A stretch of DNA of 12,612 bases. Origin: Omnitrophica bacterium RIFCSPLOWO2_01_FULL_45_10. GTDB lineage: Bacteria; Omnitrophota; Gorgyraeia; 2-01-FULL-45-10. This document shows positions 6,951-12,612 of the stretch, piece after piece. The notes under the pieces were generated by a model. That model was not told where the DNA came from, did no database searches, and saw nothing but the letters and a program-made list of their open reading frames with translations. The translations under genes were made by a program, and so were the position numbers. Location of the stretch: positions 15,505 to 28,116 of the forward strand of contig MHFL01000057.1 in assembly GCA_001804165.1 (NCBI GenBank), given 5' to 3'. How positions within the stretch are numbered: the first letter of the stretch is position 1; every line of letters starts with the position of its first letter.

Positions 6951-8092
6951 ATCGCCTTTCTTATTGCTTCTTTGAATGAGGCCGCGATGTATTCCATATC
7001 TTGGCCGTTCAAGTGCGGGCCGACAGGAAGCGCGATGGAACTCGAGCTTATCCATGAGGCCACAGGAAAACTGTCATCTCGATAACCATATTTATTCTTA
7101 TAATAGCTCATGCAGGGAACCGGCCTGGGATAATAAACGCTCGTGCCGACACCTGCCTGAGTCAAACTTTGCGCAATCTCGAACCGTTTTCTCTCTAGAC
7201 GCCTACCAAGCAAGACCGAAAAGCAGTAATAGCTGCTTTCAAAATCGTCATGAGTTGATTTAAAAAATTTTACATCGTCGAGGCCGTTGAAATGGCGGCT
7301 TAATGTCTCATAGTTTTCCTTGCGTATTTTCAAAAACCCTTTTACTCTCTTAACCTGTTCGATGCCCATCGCAGCCTGCAACTCATTCAACCTGTAGTTG
7401 AATCCTAGCATATTGACATCGTAAATGCCCGGTACGGTTCGTTCGCCCGCATGCCGATCAACGCCAAAGGCCCTCTGCCTTGAAATACGCTCTGCCATCT
7501 CCTTGTTCCGTGTAATTATCATGCCGCCTTCACTGGTAGTCATATGTTTCACGGGATAGAACGAGAAACAGCCGGCATCTCCATGCAACCCTGCGTGGAT
7601 TCCTTTGAAATATGTGCCTATAGCCAGTGCGCAATCTTCCACGACAAAGAGATTATGCCGCCTTGCTATATGTAGAATACGCTCCATGTCTACAGGCATG
7701 CCTAAAAAATGAACAACTGATATGGCCTTAGTCCTAGCCGATATATTCTGCTCTATCTTGTTTATATCTATATTCCCTGTATCGGTTTCAGCATCGACAA
7801 AGACGGGTCTTGCCCCGCATAATTCTACGGCATGCGCTGTTGCCGTATGCGTCTGGGCCGGAACAATAACTTCGTCACCTGCGCTTAGCCTCAGATAAAA
7901 ATAAACCAGATGCAGGGCCGCAGTGCATGATGAGACCGAAACTGAGAAATCTGCGCCGGTGAATGTCGAAAAGGCCGCCTCAAACTCTTTCGATTTTGGA
8001 CCATGAACGAGAATATCCCCATCGAGAACTCTTGACACCGCCTCTTTTTCCGCATCGCTGATCATGGGTTTTCCAAAAGGTATCTTTCTCAA
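6947..8092 (-). CDS. DegT/DnrJ/EryC1-family PLP-dependent sugar aminotransferase
   Basis: A protein of 381 residues, the usual length for this family, which aminates keto sugars on nucleotide carriers using glutamate and PLP. Visible landmarks are 'PFGKPMIS' near the start, 'SSCTAALHL' (about 54-62, phosphate contacts), 'VVEDCALAIG' with D153 for the PLP ring nitrogen, and 'CFSFYPVKHMTTSEGG', where K182 is the Schiff-base lysine. The late 'YYPRPVPCMSYY' and 'ALPVGPHL' elements match sugar aminotransferases of the SpsC, PseC and WecE type. It starts with TTG at 8092 behind a strong AGGGGGT ribosome site, twelve bases after the oxidoreductase stop, and its end overlaps the SDR gene by four bases. 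Together with the GNAT gene it probably gives an N-acetylated amino sugar. The position aminated (C3 or C4) is not certain. Confidence 0.95.
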   Translation of the reverse strand: MRKIPFGKPMISDAEKEAVSRVLDGDILVHGPKSKEFEAAFSTFTGADFSVSVSSCTAALHLVYFYLRLSAGDEVIVPAQTHTATAHAVELCGARPVFVDAETDTGNIDINKIEQNISARTKAISVVHFLGMPVDMERILHIARRHNLFVVEDCALAIGTYFKGIHAGLHGDAGCFSFYPVKHMTTSEGGMIITRNKEMAERISRQRAFGVDRHAGERTVPGIYDVNMLGFNYRLNELQAAMGIEQVKRVKGFLKIRKENYETLSRHFNGLDDVKFFKSTHDDFESSYYCFSVLLGRRLERKRFEIAQSLTQAGVGTSVYYPRPVPCMSYYKNKYGYRDDSFPVASWISSSSIALPVGPHLNGQDMEYIAASFKEAIRKAI

Positions 8093-8098
8093 TCGTTA

Positions 8099-8104
8099 CC
8101 CCCT
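8099..8104 (-). promoter_or_regulatory. Strong ribosome binding site for the TTG start of the aminotransferase
   Basis: AGGGGG on the minus strand lies six bases before the TTG at 8092. It fixes this rare start codon, since no ATG or GTG stands at the family N-terminus. Confidence 0.7.
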
Positions 8105-9106
8105 TTAAATATAATCAACCTGAACCGGACGGCCCTTTTTTGCCGCCTTTTCAATCGCAAAACATACGGACATGGTATTGAATACATCTTCTTCCGTAAC
8201 CTCTGCCTTGGCAGTTCCCAGGACCGAGTCGACGAAACTCAAGATAAGATCCCCCTTGCAAACACCCGGGTAGGCCTTGTTTATCTCTCTTGGTTTTTTG
8301 GCGAGATCCCGCGATTCGAATAAAAGTCCCTTATGAAACCCGTTCACAAAGGTCGCCTTCGTCCCATAAATTGACATCGTATGAAAATGAGGGAAGACGC
8401 ATCCCATATTTGCGGCCACCTTTCCGATAAGCCCGCTTTTAAATTTGAGGATGGCCACTACCATATCGTTATATTTAAACCTGCCTTTAGAGGATATATT
8501 ATTCCCATATGCGCTCACCTCAATCACTACACCGCCTGTCAACCAGATTAATAGATCCACGACATGAACTCCGCCGCCATAAATGACCGAATAGAAGCCG
8601 ATTTTCCCGCGCCAACCCTCAGTAATTTTCTCGAGCCGACCGTAGTTATAATCACTCTCAACATAAAAGAGCGTACCAAGGCCCCCTTTCTCTATCGTTT
8701 TCTTCAGATACCGGAATCGCGGCGACTTGCGCAGTACCATGTTGGACGAGAGTTTAACTCCAGGGTTCGCCCGCAGAATTGAACGGATATGTCGAGCTTC
8801 TTTCTCGTATAGGCACAGAGGTTTCTCGACAAAGACATGCTTATTTTTTGAAAGCGCTTGTACAACTTGTTCATAATGGTAATTATCATATGATGCTATC
8901 GATACTATGTCTATATCAGGGTCATTTAGTATATCGTCGGCTGACCGGTGCAGCATAAGATGCGGATATTTTTCTTTTGATGAACGAAGCTTTTCCGCGG
9001 AGAGATCGCAGAGGGCAATCACCTCGCACGCGGGATGTCTTTTATATCCGGATATATGTTCTTCGCCGATTCCCAATCCAATAATACCGATCTTCAATCG
9101 CTTCAT
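8105..9106 (-). CDS. Gfo/Idh/MocA-family NAD(P)-dependent oxidoreductase
   Basis: A protein of 333 residues. The N-terminal Rossmann domain begins 'KIGIIGLGIGEEH', holding the dinucleotide-binding glycines, and the family signature 'VFVEKPL' (E94-K95-P96) carries the catalytic lysine. The C-terminal alpha/beta domain has 'GGGVHVVDLLIW' (about 177-188), whose His181 and Asp184 are the expected substrate residues. Such enzymes oxidise or reduce sugar hydroxyls; in glycan loci they often form a 3-keto sugar for a following aminotransferase (WlbA/WbpB type) or act on CMP-sugar precursors. A good AAGG ribosome site lies at 9114-9117, seven bases before the ATG at 9106, and the gene is 17 bases after the cytidylyltransferase. 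The DegT aminotransferase directly downstream fits a paired oxidation and transamination step, but the substrate is inferred only. Confidence 0.93.
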   Translation of the reverse strand: MKRLKIGIIGLGIGEEHISGYKRHPACEVIALCDLSAEKLRSSKEKYPHLMLHRSADDILNDPDIDIVSIASYDNYHYEQVVQALSKNKHVFVEKPLCLYEKEARHIRSILRANPGVKLSSNMVLRKSPRFRYLKKTIEKGGLGTLFYVESDYNYGRLEKITEGWRGKIGFYSVIYGGGVHVVDLLIWLTGGVVIEVSAYGNNISSKGRFKYNDMVVAILKFKSGLIGKVAANMGCVFPHFHTMSIYGTKATFVNGFHKGLLFESRDLAKKPREINKAYPGVCKGDLILSFVDSVLGTAKAEVTEEDVFNTMSVCFAIEKAAKKGRPVQVDYI

Positions 9107-9123
9107 ATCTTGACCTTACTAAT

Positions 9124-9816
9124 CTAAAAGGAAAGCATCGCTTTATTATATCGTTCCAATACATCTCGCACGCCATATTCCCAGTGCGGCTTCTCCATGT
9201 CTCTAATTATTGCGGCTATGAGTTCCATATTCTGTGGCGTATCTACCGATAGATTTATGGCGCTGTAATCTGCCTCCGCAACAAAATTGAATATCTTGAA
9301 TCTTTCGCTATTTTTATAGAAGAATTTCGTGACATGTTCGAGATCTTCGGGATCTCGTATCTCTTCATATGCCCTGATGAACGTCCCGCTGTTTAAAATT
9401 TCCACGGATTGTCCCGCCGGATATGTGCGCTTAAACACGTTTGTCACTATTTCGACGCGGCCCTGCCGAAATATCTTCATGCCTTTGGATATTAATTCAG
9501 GATCAAGTAATGGGCTGTCTCCTGTTATCCGAACGAACCCATCGAATTTATATTTATTTAAAACCTCCCTAAATCTGCCTGCAACATCAAGCAAGGGCCC
9601 TCTATGATATGCCACGCCTATCTTTTTACAAAAATCCGTTATCTGAATGTCGCTTTGGTCTCGAGAAGTCGCTACTACTATATCATCTATAGAAGCGCAC
9701 CGCCCTACTCTCTCCAATAGATATTGGAGCATCGGTTTACCGGCAATGTTATGCAACACCTTGCCCGGGAATCTATTGGAAGTAATGCGCGCCTGTATAA
9801 TTGCGCCTATCTTCAT
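9124..9816 (-). CDS. SpsF/PseF-like cytidylyltransferase (nucleotidyltransferase family)
   Basis: A protein of 230 residues. The N-terminal signature 'IIQARITSNRFPGKVL' (R10, S13, R15, K19) is that of acylneuraminate cytidylyltransferase-like and SpsF proteins, which couple CTP to a sugar acid. 'RITGDSPLLDPE' (about 96-107) holds D100, expected to bind metal, and 'LSVDTPQN' (D192) is the second conserved acidic site. The ATG at 9816 overlaps the regulator stop as ATGA, and the AAGGGG ribosome site (9820-9825) lies inside the regulator gene, so the two are translationally coupled. In Bacillus subtilis spsF stands with aminotransferase, GNAT and sialic-acid-synthase genes. The first two are matched here, but no synthase is in the window. 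CMP activation of a nonulosonic acid is the favoured reading; another sugar acid or alcohol is possible. Confidence 0.92.
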   Translation of the reverse strand: MKIGAIIQARITSNRFPGKVLHNIAGKPMLQYLLERVGRCASIDDIVVATSRDQSDIQITDFCKKIGVAYHRGPLLDVAGRFREVLNKYKFDGFVRITGDSPLLDPELISKGMKIFRQGRVEIVTNVFKRTYPAGQSVEILNSGTFIRAYEEIRDPEDLEHVTKFFYKNSERFKIFNFVAEADYSAINLSVDTPQNMELIAAIIRDMEKPHWEYGVRDVLERYNKAMLSF

Positions 9817-10181
9817 AGTCCCCTTCGATCGGCCCTGCTATTTTCATTTCTATTCATCTCTGCCACATATCCTTCATAGACATTCTTCAGTCTCTTATAT
9901 TCGCGTTCCTTCGTCTTTAAAAAATGATACGTTAAAGTTATCTTATCATTCATCCCTTTTTTGGTTAGGATGTACTTTAATTTCTTCGTCTTATCGGAAT
10001 TGTGGGAAAAATTTACAAATTTGATGAGGCCTTTCTTCGCGAGTTCTTTAAGAAGATAATTGGCCTTGCCGAGGGATATGTTCAGTTTCTGGGAAAGGAG
10101 GCGCTGATTAAGATCAGGATTCTCATCCACTTCCCTCATAACGTGGAGGGCTTCTTCGGTAAACAATTCATGTTCATTCAT
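9813..10181 (-). CDS. EPS-associated MarR-family winged-helix transcriptional regulator
   Basis: A protein of 122 residues. A winged-helix DNA-binding domain fills most of it: 'DLNQRLLSQKLNISLGKANYLLKELAKKGLI' spans the helix-turn-helix at about 23-53, and 'FVNFSHNSDKTKKLKYILTKKG' the wing at about 55-76. A lysine- and glutamate-rich helix (about 80-110) probably forms a dimerising coiled coil. The 'NPDLNQR..SQKLNISLGKANYLL' pattern matches the MarR-like regulators that stand at the head of exopolysaccharide clusters. It is the first gene of the operon, directly behind the promoter at 10190-10218 and preceded by almost no leader. Autoregulation and control of the whole glycan operon are likely but inferred. 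The start at 10181 is preferred because the promoter leaves room for no earlier start; an out-of-frame ATG lies a few bases inside. Confidence 0.9.
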   Translation of the reverse strand: MNEHELFTEEALHVMREVDENPDLNQRLLSQKLNISLGKANYLLKELAKKGLIKFVNFSHNSDKTKKLKYILTKKGMNDKITLTYHFLKTKEREYKRLKNVYEGYVAEMNRNENSRADRRGL

Positions 10182-10187
10182 TGAACA
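10171..10187. promoter_or_regulatory. Candidate operator: inverted repeat over the regulator start codon
   Basis: Perfect 6-base arms TGTTCA and TGAACA are separated by five bases (TTCAT on the plus strand). The start codon of the MarR-type gene lies in the spacer, and one arm covers the predicted transcription start. The size (17 bases) and place fit an autoregulatory repressor site. Binding is inferred. Confidence 0.4.
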
Positions 10188-10199
10188 ATATTCTAATAT
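10188..10199. promoter_or_regulatory. Inverted repeat overlapping the -10 box
   Basis: ATATT-CT-AATAT is a perfect 5-base inverted repeat that contains the -10 element and abuts the TGTTCA repeat. It may be a second half of an operator region, or simply AT-rich promoter sequence. Confidence 0.3.
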
Positions 10200-10218
10200 G
10201 TCCTCACTACCTTGTCAA
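10190..10218 (-). promoter_or_regulatory. Near-consensus sigma70-type promoter of the main glycan operon
   Basis: On the minus strand a perfect -35 box TTGACA (10218-10213) is followed by a 17-base spacer and the -10 box TAGAAT (10195-10190), five of six bases matching consensus. An AT-rich palindrome, AATAATTATT, lies just upstream at 10222-10231 and could act as an UP element. Standard spacing puts the transcription start near 10183, only about two bases before the regulator ATG at 10181, so the message would be leaderless or nearly so. No Shine-Dalgarno sequence lies between. No other promoter of similar quality was noticed down to position 1. Confidence 0.8.
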
Positions 10219-10260
10219 TCGAATAATTATTGTGGTGTACGGGACTAAATATTCTGGCAA

Positions 10261-11772
10261 TCAAATTTGATTCGACGGGAATTGGATATGGTTTTTCTTC
10301 TCGTCGTATCGTAATAAATATTTTGGGTTGGATTTGTTATAATATTCGCCGAAGAATATCTCTGGAACGGAGAATTGTCTATATTCATATTTCATTTTCA
10401 TCTCGCCCTTCGGATCTATGTAACCTACCGGAAAGGTATCGTTCCAGGCCGATGGCGCGGCGACGTAGAAGGAAAAATCCGATTCTGCCTTGTTACTTTT
10501 TACGAACTGATAGAGTTGGTCTACATATGATCGCACGCCTTTCGCGCCGCGGGCCAGGATTTTAGTTGATTTATATGTCGTATAGCCGTTGATTAATATA
10601 AAAAATAATATCCCAATCAGACAAATATTCCACATGGGTCTGTAGTATCTCTTCAAGCCTTCGAAGTCCACCATCAGATACACAAGGATAAGAAGATAAG
10701 GCCAAAACATGTAAATGGGGTGATTGCCCCCTCTGATATATGACATGCCGTAGGCGCCCATCCTGTAAAAGCAATTGAATACTAGATGAACTATTATCAT
10801 GGAGCCCAGCAACAATATAAACATTAAATGCTTCTTTAGCCATTTTCTCGACAGATAAGAACACATTAATAGATAGCATATGGCGGCTATCAGTACGATA
10901 TATTTTAATGGCGACGGGTTTCCGACCGTTCCTCTGGTAATCCACTCGAAAAATATCAGTGGTAGAAATTTTACTGTCTCAAATATATTCTGAAAACTGA
11001 AGACCCTGCCCGCCTCAAAGGCAATCGCCCAATCCATTCTAGCTACCTTCTCTACATAATAAGATAGTGAATAGATTAATGCTGGGATTATCAAAATAAA
11101 ATAACGTAAAGATGTCAGGCGGACCACTTTCTCTCCATATAAATCGTATGCCATAAGGTATAAGATGAATAGCGCACAAAAAACAGTCCCTGTTTCATAA
11201 ATATAGCATGCTGGAATCATATATATGAATGTGTACCATATGAGATTATTCCTTTTGTCGCTCTTGTAGGTACAGATATAAAGATTGTATAACGAAAGTA
11301 AGACGAGAATTAAATATAATATATAACTGTTAAAATGCGCCCTCACTACCGTATGTATGAACATGCTGTTAATGGAAAATAGAAAAGCCAGCAGATACGC
11401 GAATATGGTATCTTTTATACGCATCATTATTTTATACAACATAAACACTACGCACAGATGGAGTATGATACCTGTCATCAGCCATAAGACATATCGTGTG
11501 CCAAAAAGATACATCTGCAACCCCATCAGCGACATAGTAAGCGGTCGGTATACCAGCATATCGCCCCTGCCTATTTCATCAGAAACGCGGTTCATTACCA
11601 ATTCCGGGAAGGACAGGTTTCGCGTCTGTAAGAAATATCGATAATGGTCACCGGGCTGAAAGAAATAAAAAAATGCGGGAGAATAAAGAAAGATGGTCGC
11701 TAGTGCTATAATCAATAAAAGAAATGGTTTATTGGTAGAATAGGATCTTACCGCTCTTGTGAAGAAATTCAT
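10261..11772 (-). CDS. Polytopic inner-membrane protein, possible GT-C-like glycosyltransferase
   Basis: A protein of 503 residues with about ten or eleven predicted transmembrane segments, by hydrophobic runs at roughly 17-38, 95-115, 122-140, 150-168, 178-208, 222-240, 290-306, 315-334, 352-369 and 380-397. The first large loop carries 'QPGDHYRYF' (D42, H43) and 'VYRPLTM'. An acidic residue in this loop followed by an RP motif recalls GT-C lipid-phospho-sugar-dependent glycosyltransferases of the PMT/ArnT-like superfamily. The last 105 residues are hydrophilic ('FSFYVAAPSAWNDTFPVGYIDP') and probably lie outside the cytoplasm. The start at 11772 follows a GAGG ribosome site five bases away and comes 16 bases after the radical SAM stop. 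It lies before the promoter of the main operon and so belongs to the upstream transcript. No specific enzyme can be named. Confidence 0.82.
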   Translation of the reverse strand: MNFFTRAVRSYSTNKPFLLLIIALATIFLYSPAFFYFFQPGDHYRYFLQTRNLSFPELVMNRVSDEIGRGDMLVYRPLTMSLMGLQMYLFGTRYVLWLMTGIILHLCVVFMLYKIMMRIKDTIFAYLLAFLFSINSMFIHTVVRAHFNSYILYLILVLLSLYNLYICTYKSDKRNNLIWYTFIYMIPACYIYETGTVFCALFILYLMAYDLYGEKVVRLTSLRYFILIIPALIYSLSYYVEKVARMDWAIAFEAGRVFSFQNIFETVKFLPLIFFEWITRGTVGNPSPLKYIVLIAAICYLLMCSYLSRKWLKKHLMFILLLGSMIIVHLVFNCFYRMGAYGMSYIRGGNHPIYMFWPYLLILVYLMVDFEGLKRYYRPMWNICLIGILFFILINGYTTYKSTKILARGAKGVRSYVDQLYQFVKSNKAESDFSFYVAAPSAWNDTFPVGYIDPKGEMKMKYEYRQFSVPEIFFGEYYNKSNPKYLLRYDEKKNHIQFPSNQI

Positions 11773-11777
11773 AAAAA

Positions 11778-11782
11778 CCTCA
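11778..11782 (-). promoter_or_regulatory. Ribosome binding site of the membrane protein gene
   Basis: TGAGG on the minus strand ends five bases before the ATG at 11772, in the 16-base gap after the radical SAM gene. It supports this start. Confidence 0.6.
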
Positions 11783-11788
11783 AAAACT

Positions 11789-12612
11789 TTAGAGGACGAG
11801 GCTTTGAACCAGATTCATAACCCATGCTTCCACAGGAAAGCGAAAGCACATCTTCCTAACCCTCCATTCCGCTACAGGACGCAGAATCTTCGCTATCACA
11901 GTAAATATTTTCGAGTGGATAAACATATACTCGGGGTTCATTAGTACCGTATAGTAATAAAGCCATGCAAGGGTTCTCTTCCTTCGCAGCGGCATCCATG
12001 GTATGTTGAGGGAAAAATAATTCCCCCATACGAATTTGCTCCAGCCCTCCAAAGATTCCGGAGACTTAAACCCCAACTTCATCGCCCTCTCATATAGGGC
12101 CGTTCCTGGGTAGCATATGAAAGGCTTTATGTTTCCTACCAGAATATTCGGGTTCTCCTCTTTTAACCGAAACATCGTATCTATGGTGGCCTTGATATCT
12201 TCATCGCGCTCTCCCGGTATGCCGCTTATGAAACTGTAGGTTGGGCGTATCCCAAAATTAGCCAGGCGCTTGTTGGATAAAAAAAGTTCCTCCATCTTAA
12301 AATTTTTTTTAATTACTTCGATGATCCGCTGGGAGCCCGATTCTACGCCCGTCAACACTTCTTTGAGTCCGCTTCTTTTTAAGCAGGCAAGGTAATCGTC
12401 ATCCATTCGAGTCACGTCATGAACGTGTGTCCCGAGAACTGACCATGTAATTCGCGGATCCAACCGGCGGATCCCCTCGGCTATGTCTTTAGCGCGTTTG
12501 AGGTGCACGAAAAAATTATCATCCCAGAATTCAACATGGGTTACATTGGGATGATTTTTTAACAAACTCCTGATGTCGGCTAGCACTCGCTCTGCGGAAA
12601 AGGCACGCCAAC
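11789..12612 (-). CDS. Radical SAM protein, B12-binding-type family, C-terminal 273 residues (5' end outside window)
   Basis: The frame is open to the right edge, so the gene starts beyond 12612; a GTG at 12586 lies inside the gene. The visible part begins 'WRAFSAERVLADIRSLL', a form of the WR.RS.E.V..EI segment that comes shortly after the CxxxCxxC iron-sulfur motif in B12-binding-domain radical SAM enzymes. That cluster motif is not in view. Further landmarks of the radical SAM barrel are 'VEFWDDNFFVHLKRA', 'LTGVESGSQRIIEVIKK', 'YSFISGIPGERDEDI' and 'PFICYPGTALYERA'. A basic, partly hydrophobic C-terminal tail follows. Such proteins perform radical methylations or ring rearrangements and are common beside glycan and lipid loci of uncultivated bacteria. 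The substrate is unknown. Only 16 bases separate it from the membrane protein gene, so the two are probably co-transcribed. Confidence 0.88.
   Translation of the reverse strand, partial: WRAFSAERVLADIRSLLKNHPNVTHVEFWDDNFFVHLKRAKDIAEGIRRLDPRITWSVLGTHVHDVTRMDDDYLACLKRSGLKEVLTGVESGSQRIIEVIKKNFKMEELFLSNKRLANFGIRPTYSFISGIPGERDEDIKATIDTMFRLKEENPNILVGNIKPFICYPGTALYERAMKLGFKSPESLEGWSKFVWGNYFSLNIPWMPLRRKRTLAWLYYYTVLMNPEYMFIHSKIFTVIAKILRPVAEWRVRKMCFRFPVEAWVMNLVQSLVL

Noticed and set aside
6951..7055. Longer SDR start at 7055
   Set aside because: The extra 35 residues come before the usual position of the NAD-binding strand and overlap the aminotransferase by 109 bases; the ATGA overlap at 6950 is far more likely.
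10261..10270. TCAAATTTGA palindrome at the stop codon of the membrane protein gene, considered as a terminator
   Set aside because: The stem is short and AT-only in its core, there is no loop and no following run of U. I see no intrinsic terminator in the 79-base gap.
10571..10945. Minus-strand open frame of 124 codons inside the membrane protein gene
   Set aside because: It is in another frame of the same strand and shows no hydrophobic pattern or motif, while the main frame encodes regular transmembrane segments.

Overview
The window is a stretch of a surface-glycan (exopolysaccharide or O-antigen type) biosynthesis locus. Every recognisable gene lies on the minus strand, so the biological reading order runs from position 12612 down to 1. 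No rRNA, tRNA, CRISPR array, transposase or phage gene was seen. The protein families, the moderate GC content, a B12-type radical SAM protein and an EPS-associated MarR-type regulator suggest an uncultivated Gram-negative-like bacterium, perhaps of the Omnitrophota type. That assignment is inference only.

Layout in transcription order. (1) Positions 12612-10261 hold the 3' part of a radical SAM protein, then, after 16 bases, a polytopic membrane protein that resembles GT-C glycosyltransferases. (2) A 79-base gap (10182-10260) carries a near-consensus sigma70-type promoter and two inverted repeats. (3) From 10181 to the left edge runs one tightly packed operon of at least eleven genes, with overlaps of 4-14 bases or gaps of at most 23 bases: EPS-type MarR regulator, SpsF-like cytidylyltransferase, Gfo/Idh/MocA oxidoreductase, DegT-type aminotransferase, extended SDR epimerase/dehydratase, WecD-like GNAT acetyltransferase, asparagine-synthase-like amidotransferase, WbpG/PseA-type N-acetyl-sugar amidotransferase, a small unknown protein, a zinc-ribbon SAM methyltransferase, and the first 328 codons of a surface-carbohydrate protein that runs off the left edge.

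Working model (inference). The oxidoreductase, SDR, aminotransferase and acetyltransferase would build an N-acetylated amino sugar, and the cytidylyltransferase would activate a sugar acid as its CMP form. The two PP-loop amidotransferases and the methyltransferase would then decorate it, possibly as an acetamidino or N-methyl-acetimidoyl group as known for legionaminic and pseudaminic acids. The set resembles the Bacillus sps genes (aminotransferase, GNAT, cytidylyltransferase), but no NeuB-type synthase and no SpsG/PseG-type protein lies in the window. The HisH/HisF ammonia-supply pair usual beside WbpG/PseA enzymes is also absent here.

The most interesting points are the apparently leaderless promoter and palindromes at the regulator gene, the direct pairing of an AsnB-like enzyme with a WbpG-like enzyme, and the unknown 114-116-residue protein between the amidotransferase and the methyltransferase.
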